Assembly: GCA_963675935.2 (NCBI GenBank)
Contig: CAXXPV010000003.1
Coordinates: 248,001-312,000, forward strand
Source: G963675935 sp963675935
Lineage (GTDB): Bacteria > Planctomycetota > Planctomycetia > Pirellulales > Thermoguttaceae
Direction of reading: 5' to 3'
Length of the DNA stretch: 64,000 nucleotides
Each line of letters starts with the position of its first letter. Positions within the stretch are counted from its first letter, which is position 1. The position numbers and the translations under genes were made by a program. Positions 8,840 to 16,385 of the stretch are shown piece by piece. Under the pieces are notes generated by a model that did no database searches, had not been told where the DNA came from, and was given only the letters and a program-made list of their open reading frames with translations.

Positions 8840-8926
8840 GGCGGGACTCCTTGGAAAAATTGCGAGGGGGGGAGGCACTTAATATAACCGCCCCCGAATG
8901 GCACTGCAAGCATGTTGCAAACCATC

Positions 8927-9085
8927 GCAGGAGAACTGCAATGTCCAGGAAACCGTCATTCCGAGCGCAGCGAAGAATCTCCGTGGTATCGCGTAAGTTC
9001 CTGCGGGCCAACGAGATTCTTCGCTGCGCTCAGAATGACGGTCTTTCCCATCTATCCCCAAAATGCGACTTTGCAATTCTCCTGC
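8927..9085. repeat. Family A composite palindrome (long form)
   Basis: An inner palindrome CGTCATTCCGAGCGCAGCGA ... ending CAGAATGACGG (about 8953-9041) is framed by outer arms GCAGGAGAACTGCA (8927-8940) and TGCAATTCTCCTGC (9072-9085). The same composite occurs at 26880-27055. Conceptual translation of the inner part gives the familiar SERSEES / ILRCAQND peptides, which are not real genes in intergenic copies. Confidence 0.85.
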
Positions 9086-9115
9086 AAACCATCGGAATCG
9101 TAATGCAACATGAAT

Positions 9116-9187
9116 GTTTAGCCGGCGGGCTTGCCCGCCGCGTTTTGGGGGCGGCGCCCCACGCGGCGAGCAAGCTCGCCGGCTAAA
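9116..9187. repeat. Family D palindrome
   Basis: Starts GTTTAGCCGGCGGGCTTG and ends with the complementary AAGCTCGCCGGCTAAAC; the central part differs between copies. Other copies: 14319, 31594 (half), 45936 and 47652. Confidence 0.85.
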
Positions 9188-9261
9188 CGACAATACAATA
9201 CTTTCCTGGTGGTCAATAACGGCGGAACTACGAACTGACTTTCCCGCCCGCCTTGAGTATG

Positions 9262-9267
9262 TATAAT
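9262..9267 (+). promoter_or_regulatory. Putative -10 box of aroA (possible leaderless start)
   Basis: TATAAT ends seven bases before the aroA ATG at 9275, with no Shine-Dalgarno between them. If this hexamer is used, transcription would begin at or next to the start codon. No clear -35 is visible at 17 bp. Confidence 0.45.
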
Positions 9268-9274
9268 AGCCTCC

Positions 9275-10552
9275 ATGCACGACATTCTCGAAATTCAACC
9301 GACCGGCCCGTTGCGCGGAACTATTCGCCCGCCAGGCTCGAAAAGCATCACCAACCGGGCGCTCGTCTGCGCCGCGCTGGCCGAAGGCGAATCGCGACTC
9401 TCGGGCGCTCTCGACAGCGAAGACACCCGGGTGATGATCGAATCGCTCGGCCGGCTCGGCATCGACGTTCGGCACGATCCGGCCGCGGCCGAGGTCCGCG
9501 TCGTCGGCTGCGGCGGTCGGTTGCCCAGCGGCGAATTTCAGCTTTACGCGGCCAACAGCGGCACCACCGTGCGATTCCTCACGGCCATGTTGGCCACGGG
9601 TCATGGAACGTATCGCCTTGACGGCACGTCGCGGATGCGCGAGCGGCCGATCGAGGATTTGCTCGACGCCCTGCGGCAACTCGGCGCCGACACGGCCAGC
9701 GAGCCGTCAAACGGATGCCCGCCGATCGTCGTTCGCGGTCGAGGTCTGCGTGGCGGCCGTGCCGTGGTGGCCGGCGACATTTCAAGCCAATTCCTCAGCG
9801 GTCTTCTGTTGGCGTCGCCCTACGCCATGGCCGATGTGGAACTCGCGGTCGAAGGCCCGCTGGTCTCGCAGCCGTACATCGACATGACGCTGGCCGTGAT
9901 GGCGTCGTTCGGGGTTCATGTTGAAACGGACGGGCGGCAGCGTTTCAGAATTTCCGCTCCACAACATTATCATGGAGAGAATTACGCGATCGAGCCGGAC
10001 GCCTCGGCGGCGAGCTATTTTTTCGCCGCTGCGGCGATTACACGTGGCGAAGTGACGGTCCAGGGCCTTTCACGCGGCAGCTTGCAAGGCGATGTGGCCT
10101 TCTGCGACTGCCTCGCCCGGATGGGTTGCGACGTGCGATTCGGGGCCGACGCCATCACGGTGGCCGGTCGGCCGATGGTCGGAATCGAGGTCGATATGAA
10201 CGCCATCAGCGACACGGTTCAGACGCTCGGCGCGGCGGCGCTTTTCGCCGAGGGTCCGACCGTGATTCGAGGCGTCGCCCACATTCGCCACAAGGAGACC
10301 GACCGGATTCATGCCCTGGCGGTCGAACTTCGGAAACTCGGCGCGGAGGTGGAGGAGCGTGAGGACGGCTTGAAGATTACGCCTTGTCCGTTGCACGGGG
10401 CGGAAATCGACACCTATGACGACCACCGGATGGCGATGAGTTTGGCGTTGGTTGGGCTAACGGTGCCGGGAGTGGCGATACGCAACCCCGGCTGCACGGC
10501 GAAGACGTATCCGGGGTTCTTCGAGGATTTGAACGGATTGCACGGAATTTAG
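9275..10552 (+). CDS. aroA: 3-phosphoshikimate 1-carboxyvinyltransferase (EPSP synthase)
   Basis: 425 residues, full length. It transfers the enolpyruvyl group of PEP to shikimate-3-phosphate, the sixth shikimate-pathway step, in the cytoplasm. Motifs: PPGSKSITNRAL (Lys23 and Ser24 bind substrates), the PEP-site segment YAANSGTTVRFL, RMRERPIEDL, and near the end YDDHRMA (residues 381-387) and NPGCTAKTYPGFF. The PEP-loop reads NSGTTVRFL instead of the NAGTAMRPL of E. coli, so glyphosate response cannot be guessed. It ends 4 bp into the convergent zinc-ribbon gene. A TATAAT directly upstream suggests a very short or absent leader. Confidence 0.96.
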   Translation: MHDILEIQPTGPLRGTIRPPGSKSITNRALVCAALAEGESRLSGALDSEDTRVMIESLGRLGIDVRHDPAAAEVRVVGCGGRLPSGEFQLYAANSGTTVRFLTAMLATGHGTYRLDGTSRMRERPIEDLLDALRQLGADTASEPSNGCPPIVVRGRGLRGGRAVVAGDISSQFLSGLLLASPYAMADVELAVEGPLVSQPYIDMTLAVMASFGVHVETDGRQRFRISAPQHYHGENYAIEPDASAASYFFAAAAITRGEVTVQGLSRGSLQGDVAFCDCLARMGCDVRFGADAITVAGRPMVGIEVDMNAISDTVQTLGAAALFAEGPTVIRGVAHIRHKETDRIHALAVELRKLGAEVEEREDGLKITPCPLHGAEIDTYDDHRMAMSLALVGLTVPGVAIRNPGCTAKTYPGFFEDLNGLHGI

Positions 10553-10779
10553 CGCGGCTGCGGTTTCCGCAGGGCGATCGTTTCGAGCAGTTCATCGGCT
10601 CGGCGGAGCAAGGCATTGCCCATCTCGGCGCAATCGCACCGACAGTTCGCCGGATCGGTGGCGATCAAGTGCCCCTGACAATGTTGACATACGACCCTTC
10701 GCCCCAGATGTTCGACGCGGATTTGCAGACGCCGGCCGCAAATCGGACACTCTTGGACGAAGTACGTGGGGTTGGACAT
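10549..10779 (-). CDS. Small zinc-ribbon protein
   Basis: 76 residues from the ATG at 10779, which has a strong AGGAGG seven bases upstream. An N-terminal treble-clef or ribbon is formed by CPIC (Cys11, Cys14) and CQHC (Cys31, Cys34), with the intervening GRRLQIRVEHLGRRV typical of small planctomycete zinc-ribbon proteins. A second Cys cluster (46, 48, 50) follows, then a helical tail. It may be a nucleic-acid or protein adaptor; no specific function is known. The stop codon overlaps the end of aroA on the other strand. Confidence 0.75.
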   Translation of the reverse strand: MSNPTYFVQECPICGRRLQIRVEHLGRRVVCQHCQGHLIATDPANCRCDCAEMGNALLRRADELLETIALRKPQPR

Positions 10780-10860
10780 TATCGAACCTCCTGTCGCAAG
10801 ACAGTCATCCAATCTGTCAGGGTCTGATTATCGTCTTGGACGGAGTTTTGTCAATTACAA

Positions 10861-10881
10861 CATTTATACTGTACACGGTTT
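10861..10881. repeat. Left fragment of hairpin repeat family I, cut by the insertion sequence
   Basis: TATACTGTACACGGTTT matches the beginning of the family I unit seen intact at 27061 and, reversed, at 36147. The remainder of this copy resumes at 12611 after the insertion sequence. The last nine bases (10873-10881, ACACGGTTT) are the left target-site duplicate. Confidence 0.85.
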
Positions 10882-12610
10882 GGGTGCAAGTTGCACTTTG
10901 TAAATCTGCCATGACGTGGTAAACAGAAGGGGGGAAGTTTTGCTTGGTGGGAGGCCAAGCGACATAACTTTAGGTAAAGGAGGTAGCCAGGGATGGCCAT
11001 TAGCGAAGCATTACGAGAACGAATCACGGGGATGACGGCCGAATTGCGGCGGGAAATGTGGGGGCCAAACGGTGCGCCGGCCTGGGGAACGACGTTTGCC
11101 GAGATGGAAGACGAGACCGGGGAAGTCGGCGACGCCATTGCTTGCGTGCTGCTTTCCGAGGCGTTGCAAAAGCAGGCGGAGGCGGCCGGTCACGCGGCTG
11201 GCAAGTGCAGCGGATGCGGGGAGCCTATACCCCTAGAAGAAATCGCCGGACGGCTTCTCCAAGCCAAACGTGGAGAAGCCGTCTGGCAAGAATCCTACGG
11301 TCATTGCAAGCGATGCCGCAAGGCTTTTTTTCCCTCACTCCCAAACCTTGGGCATCAGACCTGATGACACGGTTTCTCCGGCAGTGCTCCGCAAGATGGT
11401 TTATGCGGGCAGTCACGCCAGCAGTTTTCAGCAGGCCAGCAAGGACTTGAAAGAAGAAGCCGAGTTGGACATTTCCGATCAACGGATCATGCGGGCCACC
11501 AAGCGGATCGGTCAAGAGCGAGTGGCCCAACGGAAGGCGGAGGAAGCGGCGTGGGAGGCGTTGCCGTTGCCCGAGCAACAAGACAGTCCGCGCGAGCAAG
11601 TTCCGTGCGTGGCGTGCGTTGAAATGGACGGCGGGCGCATCCAGATTCGCAATCGCAACGAAGAATTGTCTCCGAAGAAAGAAGAAGAATCGCGGAAGGG
11701 GCGATTTTGGCGTGAGACGAAAGTGGGCTGCTTGTTGTCGATGACGAGCGAAACCTTCGCGTCCGATCCTTGCCCGGCGATTCCGAAGATTTTCGTCGAT
11801 CCGCGTCGAATGGGCAAAATATCTCGTGAAATCAAGGGTTTTTCTGCGGTTGGCGATTCGCCTGCCAAGGAGGAATCGGACAAGCCGTCGGCGTCTGAAA
11901 AGCGTCGAGGTCAGCCGGAGATATTGGTGCGGAGCGTGGTGGCGACGCGCGAGTCCATCGAGGCGTTCGGCAAGCAGTTGGCGTCGGCGGCGTGGGAGCG
12001 CGGCTTCATGGCGGCGAGCCGCAAGGCGTTCGTGGGCGATGGATCGGAAACAAATTGGTCGGTGTGGCGGCGATACTTTTCACATTTCACGCCGATCGTG
12101 GATTTCATCCATGCGTTGTGTTACGTGTTCGCCGGCGCGATGGCCGGCCGCACGATGGAAGAAGCGTGGCCGGAATACTGTCGTTGGGCGCAATGGTTGT
12201 GGAGCGGTCAGGTGGAGTTGGTGATTGCAGCGTTGCAAGAACGTCAGCGGGCGTTGGGACTGCCAGAGAAAAACGAGGCCGAAGATTCGCCGCGTAACAA
12301 GGTGGCGGATGCGTTGTGTTATCTGGAGAACCAAAGATCGAGGATGCACTATGACGAATATCGCCGGGAAGGGCTTCCGATCACCAGCAGCCACATCGAA
12401 TCGACGATCAAGCAAATCAACCGTCGTGTGAAGGGCACGGAAAAGTTTTGGTCGAGTGGAGGAGCGGATGCGTTGTTGCAACTGACCGCCGACTACCTCA
12501 GCGACACCCAGCCGCTAACCACCTTTTGGCAGGATCGCCAAACCCAAGCCACCGGCCAACGCCACTACCAGACCGCCGGATAAACAATACGCAAAGTGCA
12601 ACTTGCACCC
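10882..12610 (+). mobile_element. Complete ISKra4-like insertion sequence, 1729 bp
   Basis: Terminal inverted repeats are perfect over 19 bp: GGGTGCAAGTTGCACTTTG at 10882-10900 and its complement at 12592-12610. The element is flanked by a 9-bp direct repeat ACACGGTTT (10873-10881 and 12611-12619), the expected target duplication for the ISKra4 group. It carries one transposase gene that is split into two overlapping frames. The ends and target duplication have not decayed, so the insertion is recent. It sits in the middle of a copy of hairpin repeat family I. Confidence 0.95.
10993..12583 (+). CDS. ISKra4-family transposase, two frames joined by a +1 shift
   Basis: The first frame (10993-11366) begins with ATG after a strong AAAGGAGGT. 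It encodes the N-terminal part with a zinc finger (CSGCGEPIPLEE ... CKRCRKAFFP). The second frame is open from 11270 and runs to the stop at 12583. It carries the DDE catalytic domain: EMDGGRI (Asp), VGDGSETNW (Asp) and SSHIESTIKQ (Glu). Family proteins read continuously through CKRCRKAFFP..LGI..DD, so joining requires a +1 shift near 11325-11350, where a run of seven T and CCTTGGG occur. This may be programmed frameshifting, transcript slippage or a one-base mutation. If unshifted, only a 124-residue zinc-finger fragment is made. Confidence 0.88.
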
Positions 12611-12680
12611 ACACGGTTTGAATTGATACATGTTCTCCCTCGGGAAAAATGTATCACCAGTGCCCGTGCAAGGTATATAA
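12611..12680 (+). repeat. Right part of hairpin repeat family I
   Basis: Contains the hairpin TGATACAT (12624-12631) / ATGTATCA (12649-12656) with CTCCCTCGGG between them, followed by CCAGTGCCCGTGCAAGGTAT. Near-identical units are at 27061-27136 and, inverted, at 36070-36147. This copy starts with the right target duplicate of the insertion sequence. Confidence 0.88.
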
Positions 12681-12754
12681 GGTCGCTTGCGCCGTGCAAG
12701 ATGGGCTGTTTGCGTGGTATGCTTCGTTTGAGTGGAAAACACGGTGCAACGTCC

Positions 12755-13402
12755 ATGCAATGCCGAACAATACCTCGAAACGTAGCAGTCTTTTTGCTGG
12801 GCGTGGCGGTCGCGACGGCCAGCACGGCCGCGATGGGCGCTCCGTCCACGGAAAAGCCCATTCCCACTTTGTCGGAATTGAGACAGGTGGTGGTGAGCTA
12901 TTTTCGAGCTTTGCCCAATTATCGGCCAAACGACCTCCTAACGCGGGACATCGTTAAACCCCTTTTGGTGCAAATCGAGCAGGAAGGGTTGCCTTTGCCC
13001 GATGCCAAGGAGATTTTGGAGCGTGTGCCCGCGAAAGACGAGTTCTTGCCCGAACAGCTCGCCACGCCGGAAGGCCAAGCCTTCATGCGGCAGGTTTCGC
13101 GTTTTCCGAACGCCTACGCCCGGCTCGACCGTCTTGCCCGGATGCCGCACGGGCAGCAGACGATCCGTGATTTGATCCACGGGCCGGACGGCTGGAAAAT
13201 GATCGAATATCTGACGACCGCGCCGGGCGGAAAGCAGATGGGCGACCAGTTGTCGAATTCGCCGACGGGCCGCGACTTCAACGCCGACACCGGGCGAATC
13301 TACACCGGCGACATGCTTTGGGCACGGCTGCAAAAGAGCCACGCCGCGGCGATGAAAAAAGCGGAGAGTGCGAAGCCGCAAGCGGCTGTTTCCAATCCCT
13401 GA
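12755..13402 (+). CDS. Exported protein of unknown function
   Basis: 215 residues from the ATG at 12755, chosen because it gives a compact Sec signal peptide (NVAVFLLGVAVATASTAAMGA). Upstream in-frame ATGs at 12701 and 12719 exist, but none has a Shine-Dalgarno, and the first codons of the longest frame lie in repeat family I. The mature part is a helical segment (ELRQVVVSYFRALPNYRPNDLL), then acidic and glycine-rich stretches with RMPHGQQTIRDLI and PDGWKMIEYLTT. I do not recognise a family. The C-terminus AKPQAAVSNP is encoded by a copy of intergenic repeat family O. Confidence 0.65.
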   Translation: MQCRTIPRNVAVFLLGVAVATASTAAMGAPSTEKPIPTLSELRQVVVSYFRALPNYRPNDLLTRDIVKPLLVQIEQEGLPLPDAKEILERVPAKDEFLPEQLATPEGQAFMRQVSRFPNAYARLDRLARMPHGQQTIRDLIHGPDGWKMIEYLTTAPGGKQMGDQLSNSPTGRDFNADTGRIYTGDMLWARLQKSHAAAMKKAESAKPQAAVSNP

Positions 13403-13410
13403 TCCTTTTC

Positions 13411-13438
13411 TCGTTCCCACGCGGAGCGTGGGAACGAG
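13411..13438. repeat. Family C palindrome
   Basis: CTCGTTCCCACGCGGAGCGT and its complement form one hairpin between two convergent genes. It could serve as a transcription end for either, but lacks a T-run. Confidence 0.8.
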
Positions 13439-13450
13439 GAATCTCTAATC

Positions 13451-14152
13451 CTATCGCAATCGCTGGACCGACCTGACGACGATCGGCTCGGCGGGCGTTC
13501 GCTCGAAGTTCGCCGTGTCGCGCAACGCCACCGTGTTGATGCGGTTAACGACCTCCATCCCCTGAATGACGTTGCCGAAGACACAATAGCCGTATCCCGC
13601 AGATGTGCGATCTTTGTAGTCCAACGACGGATTATCGACAACATTGATGAAAAATTGGCTGGTGGCGCTGTCCATGTTGTCGGGCTTGCGGTTCATGGCA
13701 ATCGTGCCGCGAAGGTTTTTCAGGCCGTTGTCGGCTTCATTTCGGATGGTGGGTTGGATGGGCGCCTTTTCCACGAGGTTTTCGCCATAGCCGCCGGCGA
13801 GAATGCCCTGGTCTTTGAACACCTGATGAACGACCGTCCCGTTGTAAAAGCCCGAGGCCGCGTGGAAGAGGAAGTTGTCCACGGTTCCCGGCGCCTTCTC
13901 GCGGTCCAGCCGTAGGGTGATATTGCCCATCGACGTTTCGATAAGAACCTCGGGATGTCGGGAATCGGCGTTCGATTTCTTCAGGGCCGGCGCGTTGTTA
14001 TCGGCCGGCTTGGACGTATCATTGTCCGCGCCGCCGATGGCCGCCGCGGGCGATTGGTCGCTTTGACTCTTGTCGGCGCCGCGGTTGCAACCGACAGCGA
14101 CCAACACGAACAGACTCAAACACGCTAGGATGGGCTTCCAGCAATGGGACAC
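13451..14152 (-). CDS. Lipoprotein cyclophilin-type peptidyl-prolyl isomerase
   Basis: 233 residues. Signal peptide with lipobox LVAVGC, so the mature protein is lipid-anchored outside the cytoplasm. A Ser/Ala/Asp-rich spacer (about residues 25-65) leads into a cyclophilin domain: VLIETSMGNITLRLDREKAPGTVDNFL, GFYNGTVVHQVF, GTIAMNRKPDNMDSATSQFFIN and YCVFGNVIQGMEVVNRI. The usual active-site arginine of F-H-R-V-I is replaced, because the segment reads VVHQVFKD. Catalysis could be reduced. The role would be folding of exported proteins. Single gene, convergent with the preceding exported protein gene. Confidence 0.88.
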   Translation of the reverse strand: MSHCWKPILACLSLFVLVAVGCNRGADKSQSDQSPAAAIGGADNDTSKPADNNAPALKKSNADSRHPEVLIETSMGNITLRLDREKAPGTVDNFLFHAASGFYNGTVVHQVFKDQGILAGGYGENLVEKAPIQPTIRNEADNGLKNLRGTIAMNRKPDNMDSATSQFFINVVDNPSLDYKDRTSAGYGYCVFGNVIQGMEVVNRINTVALRDTANFERTPAEPIVVRSVQRLR

Positions 14153-14318
14153 CGTTGCGCCTCCCTACGAAAAACGGGCCGATTTTGGCGTTGTGACGAT
14201 AGGCCCCATCATCCGCGGAATGGCCGGTTGATGCAACGTCGATTTTGGGGAAATTTTCGGGGGGGCAGTAGGTCCCGTCTGCCGGACGGGACTTTTTCGA
14301 GGGCCAGCCTCACCACCG

Positions 14319-14399
14319 TTTAGCCGGCGAGCTTGCTCGCCGCGAAAGAGCAATGAATCCCGCGAAAAACGCGGCGAGCAAGCTCGCCGGCTAAACGGT
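14319..14399. repeat. Family D palindrome
   Basis: GTTTAGCCGGCGAGCTTGCT...AGCAAGCTCGCCGGCTAAAC with CGCGAAAGAGCAATGAATCC.. in the centre. Outer flanks CACCACC/GGTGGTG extend the pairing. Confidence 0.85.
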
Positions 14400-14470
14400 G
14401 GTGAGAATTTGGTAAGCTGGGCAGGCAAAATGGGCAACTCGGGCAAGTTTCCTGCCGCCGCGACTTATGA

Positions 14471-14476
14471 TAGAAT
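14471..14476 (+). promoter_or_regulatory. Extended -10 promoter element of the ABC operon
   Basis: TGATAGAAT (14468-14476) fits the extended -10 pattern TGnTAnAAT. It places transcription start near 14483 and so favours translation from ATG 14509 over ATG 14467. Confidence 0.4.
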
Positions 14477-14508
14477 GGATGGAAAAGCGATACCGCGATC
14501 CAATTCCC

Positions 14509-15456
14509 ATGAATAGCCGTTGGTTCAACATGGCCGTGGTGATTCTTTGGCTGGCCACAATGACGTGGCTGGTGAAAGAGAAAGTATTGCCGCCGCTGTT
14601 GTACGGCGATCCGCCGGGTTATAGCGAAATCGTCGAGGCGCAAAACCGCGAGCCGCCGGTCGGCTGGAAAGTGTCGCTCGGGGGCCGGCCGCTCGGCTGG
14701 GCGCTGACCGACACGAAACGACAAAAGTCCGGCATGACGGAAATCCACGGCCGCGTCCATTTCGACTCGCTGCCGCTCGACGCCATGATGCCGGGTTGGC
14801 TCAAACCGTTTTCCAAGCTCATCGGGAAGCCTTTGAACGACTTGCGGTTGGACGCGCGGAGCGAATTGCTCATCGATCCGTTTGGGCGATTGCTTCGTTT
14901 CGATTCGACGGTGCGATTGGATCCGCTCAATCAGATCGTTTCCATGCGAGGAGAGGTCGAGGGGCGGCAATTGCAGTTGGTGGTTCGGTCGGGCAATTTG
15001 TCGTTTACGCACGACGTCGCCCTGCCGCAAAACGCCCTGTTGTCCGACGCCCTGTCGCCGCAGACGCGATTGCCGGGTTTGCATACCGGACAAACTTGGA
15101 CCGTGCCGGTCTTCAGCCCGCTCTGGCCGAGCAAGAATCCGCTGGAGATCATCCGCGCCAAGGTGGAAGGCAAGGAGCCGATCTATTGGAACGGGACGAT
15201 GGAGGACGCCTGGTTGGTGGCCTATCGCAGCGACACCGGCGTCGGCGCCGCCGATAGCCAAACGCCCAAGGGAAAGCTCTGGGTCCGGCGCGACGGCGCC
15301 GTCTTGCAGCAGCAGACCGTGCTGTTCGACTCGACTATCGTGTTCGTCCGTCTGTCCGAGAAGGAATCCGAGAAACGGGCCAAAGAGGCCGGCCGGCAGT
15401 GGTGGGTTCTTGAAACTGAATTGCCGAGCGATCCGCCGGCGGAAAACCATGATTGA
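14509..15456 (+). CDS. Membrane-anchored protein heading the ABC operon, unknown function
   Basis: 315 residues from ATG 14509; an upstream ATG at 14467 overlaps the likely promoter. One N-terminal transmembrane segment (NMAVVILWLATMTWLV) is followed by a large soluble domain, presumably outside the membrane. It has a beta-rich pattern (VGWKVSLGGRPLGWALTDTK, IHGRVHFDSLPLD, LRLDARSELLIDPFGRLLRFDSTVRLDP) and a conserved-looking LPGLHTGQTWTVPVFSPLWP. It resembles DUF-type planctomycete proteins, but I cannot name it. It is followed directly by an ABC ATPase, linked through a 14-codon ORF, so it probably works with that transporter. Confidence 0.72.
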   Translation: MNSRWFNMAVVILWLATMTWLVKEKVLPPLLYGDPPGYSEIVEAQNREPPVGWKVSLGGRPLGWALTDTKRQKSGMTEIHGRVHFDSLPLDAMMPGWLKPFSKLIGKPLNDLRLDARSELLIDPFGRLLRFDSTVRLDPLNQIVSMRGEVEGRQLQLVVRSGNLSFTHDVALPQNALLSDALSPQTRLPGLHTGQTWTVPVFSPLWPSKNPLEIIRAKVEGKEPIYWNGTMEDAWLVAYRSDTGVGAADSQTPKGKLWVRRDGAVLQQQTVLFDSTIVFVRLSEKESEKRAKEAGRQWWVLETELPSDPPAENHD

Positions 15457-15493
15457 TTTTACTGCGCCGCGGCAACTTGGTGAAAAATCATGA
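15449..15493 (+). CDS. 14-codon ORF bridging the operon genes
   Basis: ATG at 15449 overlaps the stop of the preceding gene (ATGATTGA), and its TGA at 15491-15493 overlaps the ATG of the ABC ATPase (ATGA). The peptide begins MIDF, as does the ATPase, and the bases CATGATTGATTT are repeated at both starts (15448 and 15489). It looks like a duplicated start region that now acts as a translational coupler. There is no evidence the peptide itself has a role. Confidence 0.45.
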   Translation: MIDFTAPRQLGEKS

Positions 15494-16281
15494 TTGATTT
15501 CATAAACGTCACGCGAAGCTACGCCAGCCGCGTGGCCGTCGATCGTTTGACCTTGAATATTCCCGGCGGCGAGTTGTTCGCCCTGCTGGGGCCAAACGGC
15601 GCGGGAAAGACCACGACCATCAAAATGCTCACGGGCCTCTTGCGGCCGATGGACGGCACGGTCCGCGTGTGCGGGCACGACCTCGTGACCGACGTGCGCC
15701 GGGCGGCGCAATCGATCGGCTACGTGCCCGAGGAACCGTTCGTCTACGACAAACTCTCCGGCCGGGAATTTTTGGAATTCGTCGCGGAAATGCGAGGGCT
15801 GGGCCGGCCGTTGACGGACGATCGCATCGGCCGCGAGTCCGAATACTTCGAGCTGGGCGATTTCATCGACGACCTGATCGAAACCTATTCGCACGGCATG
15901 CGTCAACGCCTGGTATTCGCTTCCGCCATGTTGCACGATCCGCCGGTTCTGGTCATCGACGAGCCGATGGTGGGACTCGATCCGCGGAGCGTCCGCGCGG
16001 TCAAGGACCGATTGCGAGAACGCGCCAAGGCCGGAACGACTGTTTTCATGTCAACCCACACGCTAGCCGTCGCCGAGGAGATTGCTCATCGCATCGGAAT
16101 CATGGACCACGGGGAGTTGCGTTTTTTGGGAACCGTCGGCGAGTTGCAAGAGGAATTGGCCTCACACCACGCCTCGCTCGAACCGCTCTTCCTCGAATTG
16201 ACCAACGGGAACGGGAATGGAAATGGGAACGGGAATGGGAGCAATAAGAGTAATGGGAGCAATAGGACGGATGAAAAATGA
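15490..16281 (+). CDS. ABC transporter ATP-binding protein
   Basis: 263 residues. Walker A GPNGAGKTTT (34-43), signature YSHGMRQRL (133-141, the SHGMRQR form of LSGGQ typical of ABC-2 exporters), Walker B VLVIDEP (153-159), D-loop GLDP and switch His190 in MSTHTL. It should power the permease encoded 104 bp downstream. The C-terminus after EPLFLELT is a low-complexity tail of alternating Asn-Gly followed by SNKSNGSNRTDEK. This tail is encoded by a purine-rich microsatellite and by a reversed copy of intergenic repeat O. The natural end of the protein was therefore probably near residue 237. It starts with ATGA overlap to the short upstream ORF. Confidence 0.92.
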   Translation: MIDFINVTRSYASRVAVDRLTLNIPGGELFALLGPNGAGKTTTIKMLTGLLRPMDGTVRVCGHDLVTDVRRAAQSIGYVPEEPFVYDKLSGREFLEFVAEMRGLGRPLTDDRIGRESEYFELGDFIDDLIETYSHGMRQRLVFASAMLHDPPVLVIDEPMVGLDPRSVRAVKDRLRERAKAGTTVFMSTHTLAVAEEIAHRIGIMDHGELRFLGTVGELQEELASHHASLEPLFLELTNGNGNGNGNGNGSNKSNGSNRTDEK

Positions 16282-16310
16282 TTGAAACGAAATAACCGCT
16301 TGCGGTTTCG
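16203..16310 (-). repeat. Repeat family O plus GGGAAYGG microsatellite at the end of the ABC ATPase gene
   Basis: Read on the minus strand, this contains CCGCAAGCGGTTAT followed further on by ATTACTCTTATTGCTCCC. The same order is seen at 18190-18262 and 20526-20612. On the plus strand it supplies the last codons of the ATPase. The adjoining repeated GGGAAYGG hexamers (16206-16238) encode the Asn-Gly run. Confidence 0.6.
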
Positions 16311-16365
16311 CACTCCGCACTTTCGCACTCCGCACTTTCGCACTCCGCACTTTCGCACTCTCCAC
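16306..16365. repeat. 15-bp tandem repeat, four copies
   Basis: TTTCGCACTCCGCAC occurs three times exactly (16306, 16321, 16336) and once with changes (16351). It lies between the ABC ATPase and the permease. There are no spacers of unique sequence, so it is a minisatellite and not a CRISPR. Confidence 0.9.
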
Positions 16366-16385
16366 GAACCACGAACCACGAACGC

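Noticed and set aside
7070..8887. 605-codon plus-strand frame opposite the endonuclease V fusion and SGNH hydrolase genes
   Set aside because: It spans two well-supported minus-strand genes and shows no recognisable motifs.
14467..14508. Upstream ATG 14467 as start of the ABC-operon anchored protein
   Set aside because: It overlaps the extended -10 TGATAGAAT, so the transcript would start after it; ATG 14509 gives a good membrane anchor.
16306..16365. Possible CRISPR array
   Set aside because: The 15-bp units are contiguous with no spacers, so this is a tandem minisatellite.
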